DNA from: Janthinobacterium sp. TB1-E2
Lineage (GTDB): Bacteria > Pseudomonadota > Gammaproteobacteria > Burkholderiales > Burkholderiaceae_D
Reading direction: 5' to 3'
Assembly (NCBI RefSeq): GCF_036885605.1
Contig: NZ_CP142523.1
Span: forward strand, 2,542,001 to 2,606,000
Length of the DNA: 64,000 nucleotides
Of the stretch, positions 44,278 through 52,653 are shown in pieces. The first letter of the stretch is position 1; every line of letters begins with the position of its first letter. A program made the position numbers and the translations under genes. Under the pieces are notes generated by a model. The model searched no databases. It was not told the DNA's origin and saw nothing but the letters and a program-made list of their open reading frames with translations.

Positions 44278-45216
44278 ATGCACAGCATTTATCCCGCAGC
44301 GCCCGCCGACGACACGGCCCAGTGGAACCTGGGGCCCGTGATCCAGGCTTTGCGCAGCTCGCGCGAAGACAAGCACAAGATCCGTCATAACGGCAGGGTG
44401 CGCGAGCTGCCGTCGCGCGAAGCGCTCACCACCATCGTCAACGGCCTGTCGGCGGCCCTGTTCCCCACGCATTACGGGCGGCCCAACCTGACGGACGAAA
44501 GCATCGACTACTTTGTCGGCGACACGCTCAATACCACGTTGAACCGCCTCAGCGAACAGGTGCGGCGCGGTTTGCTCTTTTCCGTACCGGCCGGTGATGA
44601 GGGCGATGCCGCCAGCGACGATGCGGCCCTGGCGCAGCAGGCGCGCGACATCACCCGTGCGTTTGCCGCCAGCCTGCCCGATATCCGTGCGCTGCTCGTG
44701 TCGGACGTGCAGGCCGCCTACGCGGGCGACCCGGCCGCCACCTCGGTGGCCGAGATCATGCTGTGCTATCCGGGCACCATCGCCATTTTGTACCACCGCC
44801 TGGCGCACCAGCTGCACGCGCTCGGTGCGCCATTCCTTGCGCGCCTGATCGCCGATATCGCGCACACCCTGACGGGCATCGACATCCACCCGGGCGCGCG
44901 CATCGGCGCCTCGTTCTTCATCGACCATGGCACGGGCGTCGTGATCGGCGAGACGGCCATCATCGGCCAGCGGGTGCGCCTGTACCAGGCCGTCACCCTG
45001 GGTGCCAAGCGTTTTCCGGCGGATGCTTCCGGTGCGCTGATCAAGGGCACGCCGCGCCATCCCATCGTCGAGGATGACGTGGTCATTTACGCTGGCGCGA
45101 CCGTGTTGGGGCGCATCACCATCGGCGCGGGATCGACTATCGGGGGGAATGTGTGGCTGACGCAGAGCGTGCCAGCTAACAGCAATGTATCGCAGGCGCA
45201 GATGCGTAACGATTAG
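44278..45216 (+). CDS. cysE: Serine O-acetyltransferase
   Basis: 312 aa enzyme making O-acetylserine for cysteine synthesis. The C-terminal left-handed beta-helix is clear: GIDIHPGARIGASFFIDHGT, GVVIGETAIIGQRVRLYQAV, TLGAKRFP and HPIVEDDVVIYAGATVLGRI. Length and the N-terminal helical domain fit the EpsC/SrpH-type branch rather than the shorter CysE of enterobacteria. GGAAG lies upstream of the ATG. A putative sulfur-control motif lies about 100 bases upstream. Confidence 0.9.
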   Translation: MHSIYPAAPADDTAQWNLGPVIQALRSSREDKHKIRHNGRVRELPSREALTTIVNGLSAALFPTHYGRPNLTDESIDYFVGDTLNTTLNRLSEQVRRGLLFSVPAGDEGDAASDDAALAQQARDITRAFAASLPDIRALLVSDVQAAYAGDPAATSVAEIMLCYPGTIAILYHRLAHQLHALGAPFLARLIADIAHTLTGIDIHPGARIGASFFIDHGTGVVIGETAIIGQRVRLYQAVTLGAKRFPADASGALIKGTPRHPIVEDDVVIYAGATVLGRITIGAGSTIGGNVWLTQSVPANSNVSQAQMRND

Positions 45217-45252
45217 GTGCGGCGGAAGGGGCTTGACTCCAGAGTTAGTGCT

Positions 45253-45317
45253 GGGGTCAGACCCGACGGGGGAATGCGCCCCAAAGGGCGGATTCCGATC
45301 GCGAAGCGACTGACCCC
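45253..45317. repeat. GGGGTCAGACC palindromic repeat, long form, copy 4
   Basis: 65 bases. Outer arms GGGGTCAG and CTGACCCC, inner hairpin GGAAT-(G)-CGCCC-CAAA-GGGCG-(G)-ATTCC and second hairpin TCGC-GAA-GCGA. It fills the space between the converging cysE and META genes, ending six bases from the META stop. Confidence 0.85.
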
Positions 45318-45323
45318 ACAGTT

Positions 45324-45803
45324 TTACTTCGCCGTCAGCACTTCATACCGCGCCACGGGCACGCCATCCTTCAGCAGCAGCAATTCCTGGTCGGCGTAGC
45401 GGTAGCCATTGACTTCGCCCAAGGTGGCCAGCAGCAGGCGCTCGAGGTCCATGTCCTGCGGCTGGCACATCATCATGGTGCCGGCCATCTGTCCAAAGTT
45501 CAAGGTGCTGACGCCATCGCTGGTGTAGCCGCCCATCATCTGGTTGCAGCCGCTGTTGCCGCTGGCGCGGCCTTCAGCCAGCTGCAGGGTCACTTCGCGC
45601 TGCTCGGGCGCCTTGCGCACCACTTGCTTGCCCTTCAATTCCTTCAGTTTCCACCGCGTGCCCGTCAGCTTCGGCGCCGGCTTGGCGGGCGAGGTGGCGC
45701 CCGGCGCGGCGGCGGCAGCGTCGCTGCGCACGGGCGTTTGCGCGCAGCCGGCCGTGATGGCGACGATGGCGGCGAGGGGAATCAGTCTGGCGAGTGTGAA
45801 CAT
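45324..45803 (-). CDS. META-domain lipoprotein 1
   Basis: 159 aa lipoprotein: signal and lipobox ITAGC (C20), then a META domain of the HslJ type with GTRWKLKELKGKQV, GNSGCNQMMGGYTSDGVSTL and the C-terminal VNGYRYADQELLLLKDGVPV. META domains are linked to outer-membrane or secretion-related functions and stress or novobiocin tolerance in E. coli HslJ. A paralogue with the same layout lies at 59839. It stands next to the B3 beta-lactamase gene but 92 bases apart. Confidence 0.85.
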   Translation of the reverse strand: MFTLARLIPLAAIVAITAGCAQTPVRSDAAAAAPGATSPAKPAPKLTGTRWKLKELKGKQVVRKAPEQREVTLQLAEGRASGNSGCNQMMGGYTSDGVSTLNFGQMAGTMMMCQPQDMDLERLLLATLGEVNGYRYADQELLLLKDGVPVARYEVLTAK

Positions 45804-45895
45804 GGTATTTCCTGGTTAAGGTGATAAATGATAGCCGCCAGCGTAGCAGATCGGCGCCGCGCCAGCGTGCACGGTTGACAAGCTCGCTGGCAAGT

Positions 45896-46786
45896 TCACT
45901 GCTGTTTTTCCTGTTCCAGCCGGGACTCGAGCACGGTGCGCGCCGCCGCCACATAGGCGCGGCAAGCCTGCGGGTCGACAAACGCCTCGCTGCCGGCCGT
46001 GGTGCTCGCTTCCAGCCTTTCCCACAGCTGCGATGCTTCCGGGTGGGCCGAGATCAGCACGTCGCACGGCAGTTTTTCCAGGGTCTCGAAGCTGCGGCGC
46101 AAGTCCGCCACCGCGTTCGGATATTCGCTGCTGGCGCTGAACTTGAATCCGGGACGCGAAACGGCGTTGAGGCTGTCCGCATAGACCATGTTCAGGCAGC
46201 GGGGGCCGTCGCACGATTGCCACGTCCAGCTCAGGCCTCCGGGCGTGTGGCCCGGCGTGGCATGCGCCGTCACGTTGACGGGACCGACATTGAACTGGCC
46301 GCCGTCGCGCGCCAGGCGCATGTCCTTGACGGGCGGGTACTTGGGCAGCGCGTGGTATTGCGGATCGTCCGGGCCCACTTCGCCCGACGCCAGGTCCAGC
46401 GCGGCCGACGGGCTGGCCGCCACCAGCGCATCGCTGCGCCGCTGCAGTTCGGCCAGGCCGCCCGCATGGTCGATATGGCCGTGCGAATTGAGGATCAGTT
46501 TCACGTCCTCGATGCGAAAGCCCAGGGCGGCGATATTGGCGATGATCTTGGGTGCCGATTCCGGCAAGCCGCCGTCGACCAGCACGTGGCCCTGCGGCGA
46601 CGTCACCAGCACGGAACTGAGGCCTTTCACGCCTACATAATAGGTATTGCCGAAGATGCGGAACGGCGCCTGGTCCGCGTTCCAGGTGGCGCAGATGTCG
46701 CAACCTGGCGTCTGCGCCCGGGCGACGGGGCCGGCCAGCAGCAGCGCCAGTGCCAGCGCCGGCGCGCGCGTAAGAGTGGGGGGCAT
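45896..46786 (-). CDS. Subclass B3 metallo-beta-lactamase
   Basis: 296 aa secreted zinc hydrolase. A signal peptide (LALALLLAGPVARAQ) is followed by the B3-type sequence QAPFRIFGNTYYVGVKGLSS. All B3 zinc ligands are present: H102, H104, D106, H107 (SHGHIDHAGG), H180 (TPGHTPGGLSW) and H248 (ISAHPEAS). Such enzymes hydrolyse penicillins, cephalosporins and carbapenems; THIN-B of Janthinobacterium lividum is a known relative by family. The gene has no mobile element or integron nearby, so it appears to be an intrinsic chromosomal gene. AAGGA precedes the ATG at 46786. Other MBL-fold hydrolases cannot be excluded without an assay. Confidence 0.87.
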   Translation of the reverse strand: MPPTLTRAPALALALLLAGPVARAQTPGCDICATWNADQAPFRIFGNTYYVGVKGLSSVLVTSPQGHVLVDGGLPESAPKIIANIAALGFRIEDVKLILNSHGHIDHAGGLAELQRRSDALVAASPSAALDLASGEVGPDDPQYHALPKYPPVKDMRLARDGGQFNVGPVNVTAHATPGHTPGGLSWTWQSCDGPRCLNMVYADSLNAVSRPGFKFSASSEYPNAVADLRRSFETLEKLPCDVLISAHPEASQLWERLEASTTAGSEAFVDPQACRAYVAAARTVLESRLEQEKQQ

Positions 46787-46850
46787 TGCGATCCTTATCC
46801 GTGTTGCCAAGGTGGCGTATGCTGACATGGAACGGGGCTGGACGCAAACA

Positions 46851-47609
46851 TCACAACGATGCGGGCGGCGCATCGCCAGTGTCCTTGTACACCAGTTCGA
46901 TCAGGGTATCGTCCGCATAGCGGGTATCGCCCACGGGCGCCAGGAAGGACGTGCCGCCATTTTTCACCTGCAGCGCGACGCGACGCTCCCCATCGAGCAG
47001 GGTGGCGCTGGCGATGGCCGGATCGCTGTGCGTGCCCATCTTGAGCGCGTCGGCGGAGCACCAGTCGGTGGTGCGCAGCTTGGTGGCGACCAGGGTACGT
47101 ATCAAAAATGGGATCTCTTTCTTGGCGATGGCGACCGTCACCTGGCATTGCAGGCGCAGGTCGCCCAGGCGGCGCATGCCGGGCGGCACACCGTCGCTGC
47201 GGACGCTGGCCTGCCAGCGGAACTGGCCTTGCTTCCTGTTGGTGACCAGGTCCGCATCTTCGCTGTCGGCTTGCGCGCTGCGGGGCAGCACAAAGCTGCC
47301 ATCGGCCGACAGGGGCACGGTGATCGTGGTGTCGTTGCCGGCGATGCGCAAGGTCACGTCCTGCATGGCGTCCGCAGGAGCGTCGGGTCCGGGAATCAGC
47401 TGGAAGCGCACTTCGCGCGCCTTGGGCGCCAGTGCATGGTACTCGTCAAAGGCATCGAGGCCGGCAGCCATCACGCGGTAGGATTTCAATTCCGGATTGC
47501 GGATGCTGTTGACGTGGACGGCCTGGCCGGTGTCGGCCGGCGCATCGGCGTGCGCCGCGCTGTGGCCGAGGGCCAGGATGGCGAGGACGGTAAGTAGGGA
47601 AAGGTGCAC
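46851..47609 (-). CDS. Secreted protein of unknown function
   Basis: 252 aa protein with a signal peptide (LSLLTVLAILALGHSAAHA) and a mature part of mostly beta-strand character. Two cysteines (in LRLQCQVTVAI and TTDWCSADAL) may form a disulphide. No family recognised. The start codon is GTG. It lies 64 bases upstream of the beta-lactamase gene on the same strand and may be co-transcribed with it. Confidence 0.7.
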   Translation of the reverse strand: MHLSLLTVLAILALGHSAAHADAPADTGQAVHVNSIRNPELKSYRVMAAGLDAFDEYHALAPKAREVRFQLIPGPDAPADAMQDVTLRIAGNDTTITVPLSADGSFVLPRSAQADSEDADLVTNRKQGQFRWQASVRSDGVPPGMRRLGDLRLQCQVTVAIAKKEIPFLIRTLVATKLRTTDWCSADALKMGTHSDPAIASATLLDGERRVALQVKNGGTSFLAPVGDTRYADDTLIELVYKDTGDAPPASL

Positions 47610-47650
47610 GTAGCCGCCTGTTTGTTTTCAACATGGCAAGCTAACATGAA

Positions 47651-47665
47651 TGACAAGGCTTGTCA
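47651..47665. promoter_or_regulatory. Palindrome upstream of the secreted unknown gene
   Basis: Perfect 15-base palindrome TGACAAG-G-CTTGTCA, 42 bases upstream of the GTG start at 47609 and 20 bases behind the stop of the ABC ATPase gene. It could be an operator for the gene pair 46851-47609/45896-46786, or a weak stem-loop at the end of the sulfur operon. Confidence 0.4.
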
Positions 47666-47684
47666 CTGGGGCGGCGAGCCAGCC

Positions 47685-48419
47685 TCAGATCGCGTGCGCG
47701 GCGTGCAGTTCGCCGAGGATGGTCTCCTTCAATTGCGCCTGCGCCGCCGGCGTGCGCACGCGGGGGCGCGGCGCGGCCACGTCGTAATGGGCGCGCCGCG
47801 GTCCGGCGCGCGTATCGAGCATGACGATGCGGTCGCTCAGGTGCAGCGCTTCGTCGATATCGTGGGTCACCAGCAGCACGCTCAAACCATGGCGCGCGGC
47901 GACGGCGGCCAGCAAGTCCTGCAGCTTCATGCGCGTAAAAGCGTCGACGGCGGAAAACGGCTCGTCCAGCAGCAGGATGCGGGGCTGGCCAAACAGGCCG
48001 CGGGCAATCGCCGCGCGCTGGGCCTGGCCGCCCGACAGCTGCTTGGGCAGGCTGTGCGCGTGGCCTTGCAAGCCCACTTCCTCCAGCAGCTGCGCGACCC
48101 TGGGATCATTTTCGCCACCGGCACCGAGGCCGAAGGCGATGTTTTGCGCCACCGTCAGCCAGGGAAACAAACGCGGTTCCTGGAAGATCAGGCCGATGTC
48201 CGCGTGCACGCCGGCCAGCGGCTTGCCGCCCATGCGCAGGGTGCCGCGAAAGCTCGTATCGAGCCCGGCCACGATGGACAGCAGGCTGCTCTTGCCGCAG
48301 CCGCTGGCGCCGATCAGGCTGACGATCTCACCCCGGTGCAGCTGCAATTGCAGATTGTGCAGCACGCGCCGCGCACCATAGGATTTGTCGTGGATGGCAA
48401 TGTCAAGCAAGGCAGTCAT
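47685..48419 (-). CDS. Sulfonate/nitrate-type ABC transporter ATPase
   Basis: 244 aa ATPase of the SsuB/TauB group: Walker A GASGCGKSS at 37-45, signature LSGGQ at 128-132, Walker B ILLLDEPFSAVD. It is the last gene of the leftward sulfur cluster and works with the permease and binding protein encoded immediately upstream. A second, complete SsuB is encoded at 57770. Confidence 0.9.
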   Translation of the reverse strand: MTALLDIAIHDKSYGARRVLHNLQLQLHRGEIVSLIGASGCGKSSLLSIVAGLDTSFRGTLRMGGKPLAGVHADIGLIFQEPRLFPWLTVAQNIAFGLGAGGENDPRVAQLLEEVGLQGHAHSLPKQLSGGQAQRAAIARGLFGQPRILLLDEPFSAVDAFTRMKLQDLLAAVAARHGLSVLLVTHDIDEALHLSDRIVMLDTRAGPRRAHYDVAAPRPRVRTPAAQAQLKETILGELHAAHAI

Positions 48420-48434
48420 GCGTGGGTGCTTTCG

Positions 48435-49259
48435 TCAGGTGGTGGCATAGCTGTCGCGCCAGGCGAGCAAACGGGTCTCCAGGCGCTGCATCAGGCTGTC
48501 GCTGGCCTTGCCCAGCACGGCCAGCAGCACGATGGCCGCCAACACGATGTCGGCGCGGCTCGTTTCGCGCCCGTCGCTGAGCAGATAGCCGAGGCCCCGG
48601 CTGGCGGCGATCAGCTCAGCCGCCACCATGAACATCCAGGCCAGGCTCAAACCGTTGCGCAGACCCGTGAAGATGGCGGGCAGCGCGGCCGGCAGCAGCA
48701 CGCGCCGCGCCAGCGCGGGACGGCTCAAACGGTACATGCGGGCCGCGTCGATCAGCTTGCGGTCCACGTCGCGGATGCCCGACGCCACGCCCATGTAGAC
48801 GGGGAAGAAGGCGCCGATGCCGATCAGGACCAGTTTCGGCGCTTCATCGATGCCTAGCCACAGCAGCAGCAAGGGCACCCAGGCCAGCGAGGGAATGGCG
48901 CGTAAGGCCTGGAACGTGGGGTCGAGCAGCGCCTCCAGCGTGCGGTTCAAGCCCACGGCCGCACCGAGCACGATGGCCAGCAGCGCGCCGCCCGCAAAGC
49001 CGATGACTACGCGCGCGGTACTGGCCAGCACATGGCCGGCCAGGTCCTGGCGTGCCAGTCCGGCGATGGTGGCGGCGATGTCGCTGGGCGCCGGCAGCAG
49101 GTTGGCGGGAATGGCGCCCGTGCGCACGCCCAGTTCCGCCGCCAGCAGCGCCAGGGCGGGCAGCAGCAGGCCGAGCGCCGCGCGCGGCAAGGGAGGAAGC
49201 TTGCGCCGGACGACCGTGTCGTGGGCCTGTGCCGGCGCGGCGAGCGTGTCTCTGGCCAT
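48435..49259 (-). CDS. Sulfonate/nitrate-type ABC transporter permease
   Basis: 274 aa inner-membrane permease of the SsuC/TauC group with about six membrane helices. The EAA-type loop is DAARMYRLSRPALARRVLLP, and LLLWLGIDEAPKLVLIGIGA is a typical SsuC stretch. Six bases behind the binding-protein gene, 15 bases before the ATPase gene. Confidence 0.9.
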   Translation of the reverse strand: MARDTLAAPAQAHDTVVRRKLPPLPRAALGLLLPALALLAAELGVRTGAIPANLLPAPSDIAATIAGLARQDLAGHVLASTARVVIGFAGGALLAIVLGAAVGLNRTLEALLDPTFQALRAIPSLAWVPLLLLWLGIDEAPKLVLIGIGAFFPVYMGVASGIRDVDRKLIDAARMYRLSRPALARRVLLPAALPAIFTGLRNGLSLAWMFMVAAELIAASRGLGYLLSDGRETSRADIVLAAIVLLAVLGKASDSLMQRLETRLLAWRDSYATT

Positions 49260-49265
49260 GGCCGC

Positions 49266-50255
49266 TTACGCCTTGCCGATGAAGGGCGCGGCGAAGCGCG
49301 TGTCGACCAGGTCCGCGATGGCGCGGTTCAAGTCGGCGCCGGGCTTGACCAGCGCTTCATCGACGAGGATGGGCGCGGCCACCAGCAGGGCCTTCACATG
49401 TTCGTTCGACGGCTGCGGATTGCTGAAGTCACTGCGCAGCTTCACCTGCAGCAGCGCTACCGGCAGGCTGACCTTCGCTTCCTCCGACAGGATCTTCGCC
49501 GCCTCGGCTGGGTTGGCGCGTATCCAGGCGCGCGCCCGTTCGTAGGCCTGTATCACCTTGCCCACTTCGGCGGGGCGGCTGGCGAGGAATTCCTCGCGCA
49601 CGTTCAGGAAGCCGTAGGTATTGAACGCCACGTTGCGGTAGATCAGGCGCGACCCCGCTTCCAGTTCGCTGGCGGCCATGTGCGGATCGAGCCCGGCCCA
49701 GGCATCGACCTTGCCCTGCTCCAGCGCCGCGCGGCCGTCGGCATGCTGCAGGCTCACGTGTTCGATATCGCCGCGTTTCAGGCCCGCCGTCTTCAATGCG
49801 CGCAGCAGGAACAGATACGGATCGGTGCCCTTGGTGGCGGCCACCTTCTTGCCCTTCAAGTCGGCGAGGCTGCGGATGGGGCTATCCTTGCGCACCACCA
49901 GCGCCGTCCATTCGGGACGCGAAAAAATATACGGCGCGCGGATAGGATTGCCGTTGGCGCGGGCCAGCAGGGCGGCCAGACCGGCGCTCGAACCGATGTC
50001 GATGCTGTTGGCGTTCAGGTATTCGAGCGCGCGGTTGCTGCCCGCGCTGAGCACCCACTTGATGCTGGTGCCGTCCGGCTTGAATGCTTCTTCCAGCCAG
50101 CCGAAGCGGCGCAGCACCAGGCTGGTGGGCGAATAATAGGCGTAATCGAGGCGCAGCTCCTTCAGCGGCGCTTGCGCGGCGGCGCGGGTGAGGCCGGGCA
50201 AGGCGGCGAGGGTGGCGCCGCTGGCGGCCAGTTGCAAGATGGTTCTGCGTTTCAT
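49266..50255 (-). CDS. Sulfonate-type ABC transporter binding protein
   Basis: 329 aa periplasmic protein of the SsuA/TauA group with a twin-arginine-like or Sec signal (MKRRTILQLAASGATLAALP). Mature features: LDYAYYSPTSLVLRRFGWLE, GSNRALEYLNANSIDIGSSA and GLAALLARANGNPI. Start at 50255 follows AAGGAC. It lies 28 bases behind the flavin monooxygenase gene, suggesting that the imported compound is the monooxygenase substrate. Confidence 0.88.
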   Translation of the reverse strand: MKRRTILQLAASGATLAALPGLTRAAAQAPLKELRLDYAYYSPTSLVLRRFGWLEEAFKPDGTSIKWVLSAGSNRALEYLNANSIDIGSSAGLAALLARANGNPIRAPYIFSRPEWTALVVRKDSPIRSLADLKGKKVAATKGTDPYLFLLRALKTAGLKRGDIEHVSLQHADGRAALEQGKVDAWAGLDPHMAASELEAGSRLIYRNVAFNTYGFLNVREEFLASRPAEVGKVIQAYERARAWIRANPAEAAKILSEEAKVSLPVALLQVKLRSDFSNPQPSNEHVKALLVAAPILVDEALVKPGADLNRAIADLVDTRFAAPFIGKA

Positions 50256-50283
50256 GGTGTCCTTGAACGGGGAATCGGATATG

Positions 50284-51675
50284 TCATGCCGCTGCCAGGG
50301 CGTCGGCGGCGGGTGCGATGCTGACCAGGCGTCCCGCGTGATCGGCAGGCAGGCGCGGGCCCTGGCCGAAGACCTTGTGACGCAAGCTGCCTTCCTCGTA
50401 TCGGGTGCGGTAGCGGCCGCGCCGCTGCAGTTCCGGCACGATGTGGGCCACCACGTCGGCCATGCTGTCGTGGGCCACGGCGAAGGCGAGGTTGAAGCCG
50501 TCGATGCCCGTTTCATCGAGCCAGCTTTCCAGCTGGTCGGCCACCTGGCGCGCATCGCCCACCAGCACGGGGCCGCGCCCGCCCAGGCCGATGTATTCGG
50601 CCGCTTCGCGCACCGTCCACGTGCGATCCGGATCGGCCTGGCTGAACGAGGCCAGCGCCGAGCGGCCGGCCGGGGAATCGATGTAGTCGATGGTGGCGTC
50701 GAGCGGGTAGCGGCTGAAATCGACGCCCGTCCAGCCCGACAGCAGCACGAGGGCCGCCTCGATATTTACGTGGCGCAGGTAGCTGGTATGCTTGGCGCGC
50801 GCTTCTTCTTCCGTGGCGCCCGTGATGACCAGCGCCTGCGCGTAGATCAGCAGCGCGTCGCCATCGCGCCCGCTTTGCCGCACGGCGGCGCGCAAGTCGT
50901 CGGCGTAGCGTTTCACCACCGTCTTGCTGGGGCCACTGACAAAGGTCGCTTCCGCGTGCCGCGCCGCGAAGCGCGTGCCGCGCGGCGAGGTGCCCGCCTG
51001 GTAGAGCAGCGGCGTGCGCTGGGGCGACGGCTCGCACAAATGGATGCCGGGCACCTGGTAGTGGCGCCCGGCATGGTTGATCGGATGGACTCTGGCCGGA
51101 TCGGCGTAGATGCCGCGCGCCTTGTCGTTGACGACGGCGTCGTCATCCCAGCTCTTTTCCCACAGCTTGTAGACGACGTCCAGGTATTCGTCGGCAAGGT
51201 CGTAGCGCTCGTCGTGGCCCAGCTGCTGGCTCAAGCCCAGGTTGCGCGCCGCGCTGTCTAAATAGCCGGTGACGATATTCCAGCCGATGCGCCCACCCGT
51301 CAGGTGATCGAGCGTGGAAATGCGCCGCGCGAACGTATACGGGTGTTCGTAGGTGAGGGCGCAGGTGACGCCGAAACCCAGGTGCGTGGTCGCCTGCGCC
51401 ATGATGGGCACGAGCGCCAGCGGATCGTTCAGCGGCACCTGCACGCCGTGTTCCAGGGCCGCATCGAGGCTGCCCCGGTACACGTCGTACACGCCCAGCA
51501 CGTCGGCCAGGAACACCGCGTCGAACAGGCCCGCTTCCAGCAGCTGCGCCAGTTCCGTCCAGTGTGCGGGATCCGTGTAGCGGTGGCTGCGGTCGCGCGC
51601 ATGCGTCCACAGCCCCGGCGACTGGTGGCCGACGCTGTTCATCTGGAAGGCATTGAAGCGTATCGTCTTGGCCAT
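50284..51675 (-). CDS. FMN-dependent monooxygenase, NtaA/SnaA/DszA family
   Basis: 463 aa luciferase-like monooxygenase. FNAFQMNSVGHQSPGLWTHA at the N-terminus, FDAVFLADVLGVYDVYRGSL, TYEHPYTFARRISTLDHLTG and GRIGWNIVTGYLDSAARNLG are hallmarks of the group that oxidises nitrilotriacetate, dibenzothiophene sulfone and dimethyl sulfone-type substrates using FMNH2. In this sulfur cluster a C-S bond-cleaving role is likely. The flavin reductase could be SsuE encoded at 54123. Three bases separate it from the metQ-like gene. Confidence 0.88.
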   Translation of the reverse strand: MAKTIRFNAFQMNSVGHQSPGLWTHARDRSHRYTDPAHWTELAQLLEAGLFDAVFLADVLGVYDVYRGSLDAALEHGVQVPLNDPLALVPIMAQATTHLGFGVTCALTYEHPYTFARRISTLDHLTGGRIGWNIVTGYLDSAARNLGLSQQLGHDERYDLADEYLDVVYKLWEKSWDDDAVVNDKARGIYADPARVHPINHAGRHYQVPGIHLCEPSPQRTPLLYQAGTSPRGTRFAARHAEATFVSGPSKTVVKRYADDLRAAVRQSGRDGDALLIYAQALVITGATEEEARAKHTSYLRHVNIEAALVLLSGWTGVDFSRYPLDATIDYIDSPAGRSALASFSQADPDRTWTVREAAEYIGLGGRGPVLVGDARQVADQLESWLDETGIDGFNLAFAVAHDSMADVVAHIVPELQRRGRYRTRYEEGSLRHKVFGQGPRLPADHAGRLVSIAPAADALAAA

Positions 51676-51678
51676 GGC

Positions 51679-52506
51679 TTATTTGGCCGCCGTCTGCAAC
51701 GCTTGCTGGTAATCGGGTTTCGAATAGCCGGCAAAGTGCTTGTTTGTGATGTCGAGGAATTCGCGCGAGCGGTAGGCGGCTGCCAGGTCTTTCGCGAACT
51801 GCTTGTCCTTGTCCGCCGTGCGGATGGCCACCAGGTTGATGTAGTTGGGCGAGATTTTCTCGGCCACCAGCGCCTCCGTCAGTTTCAGTCCCGAGGCCAG
51901 CGCGTAATTGCCATTGATGAAGGAGTAGTCGGTGTCGCCCAGCGAGCGTGGCAGTTGCGCCGCTTCCAGCGGCAGCAGCTTGATTTTCTTCGTGTTGAAG
52001 GCGATATCCTTTTCCGACGCGCGCACGGGGTCGAAGCTGGCGCGCAGCTTGATCCATCCCAGCTGGTCGAGCAGCACCAGCGCGCGCGCCTGGTTGGTCG
52101 GATCGTTCGGCAAGCCCACCGTCGTGCCTTCCTTCACGTCGTCCAGGGTCTTGTGCTTCTTGCTGTAGATGGCAATCGGCGCGGTCGGGATCGTGATCAG
52201 GTCCGTCAGGGCCAGCTTGTGCTCCAGCGCGAATTTCTTCAGGTAGACGATGTGCTGGAACACGTTGGCGTCGAGCGAACCCTCGGCCAGCGCGAAGTTC
52301 GGCTGGATGTAGTCATTGAACTCGACCAGCTTGACCTTGTAGCCCTGCTTTTCCAGGATAGGCTTGATGCCCAGCTTGATCTGGTCCGCATACGGCCCGG
52401 CGCTGGTGCCGATGGTGATGTCTTTCGGGTCCTTGGCGTGGACGAAGCCGCTGCCCAGGGCGAGGGTCAGGGCGGTGAGGATGATGCTGCGGCGGGTGAT
52501 GGTCAT
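51679..52506 (-). CDS. MetQ/NlpA-family substrate-binding protein
   Basis: 275 aa periplasmic binding protein. A signal peptide (SIILTALTLALGSGFVHA) without lipobox cysteine means it is soluble rather than a lipoprotein as many MetQ are. KDITIGTSAGPYADQIKLGI, NVFQHIVYLKKFALEH and GLPNDPTNQARALVLLDQLG are typical of the methionine-binding family. No metN or metI is adjacent, so it either shares the sulfonate-type permease or serves a transporter encoded elsewhere. Start at 52506 follows GCAGGAG. Confidence 0.87.
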   Translation of the reverse strand: MTITRRSIILTALTLALGSGFVHAKDPKDITIGTSAGPYADQIKLGIKPILEKQGYKVKLVEFNDYIQPNFALAEGSLDANVFQHIVYLKKFALEHKLALTDLITIPTAPIAIYSKKHKTLDDVKEGTTVGLPNDPTNQARALVLLDQLGWIKLRASFDPVRASEKDIAFNTKKIKLLPLEAAQLPRSLGDTDYSFINGNYALASGLKLTEALVAEKISPNYINLVAIRTADKDKQFAKDLAAAYRSREFLDITNKHFAGYSKPDYQQALQTAAK

Positions 52507-52531
52507 GTTAACTCCTGCATAGTGAAGAACT

Positions 52532-52597
52532 GGGGTCAGACCCGCCGGGGGAAATACGTCCAATGGGACGTATTCCGATCGCGAAGCGACTGACCCC
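52532..52597. repeat. GGGGTCAGACC palindromic repeat, long form, copy 5
   Basis: 66 bases. Outer arms GGGGTCAG/CTGACCCC, inner hairpin with AATACGTCC/GGACGTATT (one A bulged) and second hairpin TCGC-GAA-GCGA. It sits between the sfnB-like gene and the metQ-like gene within the same leftward operon, 25 bases upstream of the metQ-like start. Confidence 0.85.
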
Positions 52598-52653
52598 GGA
52601 AGTCCGCTGAATAGCCTACGGCGTAAATGTATCGATTCGCCCAAGCCGTGGTT

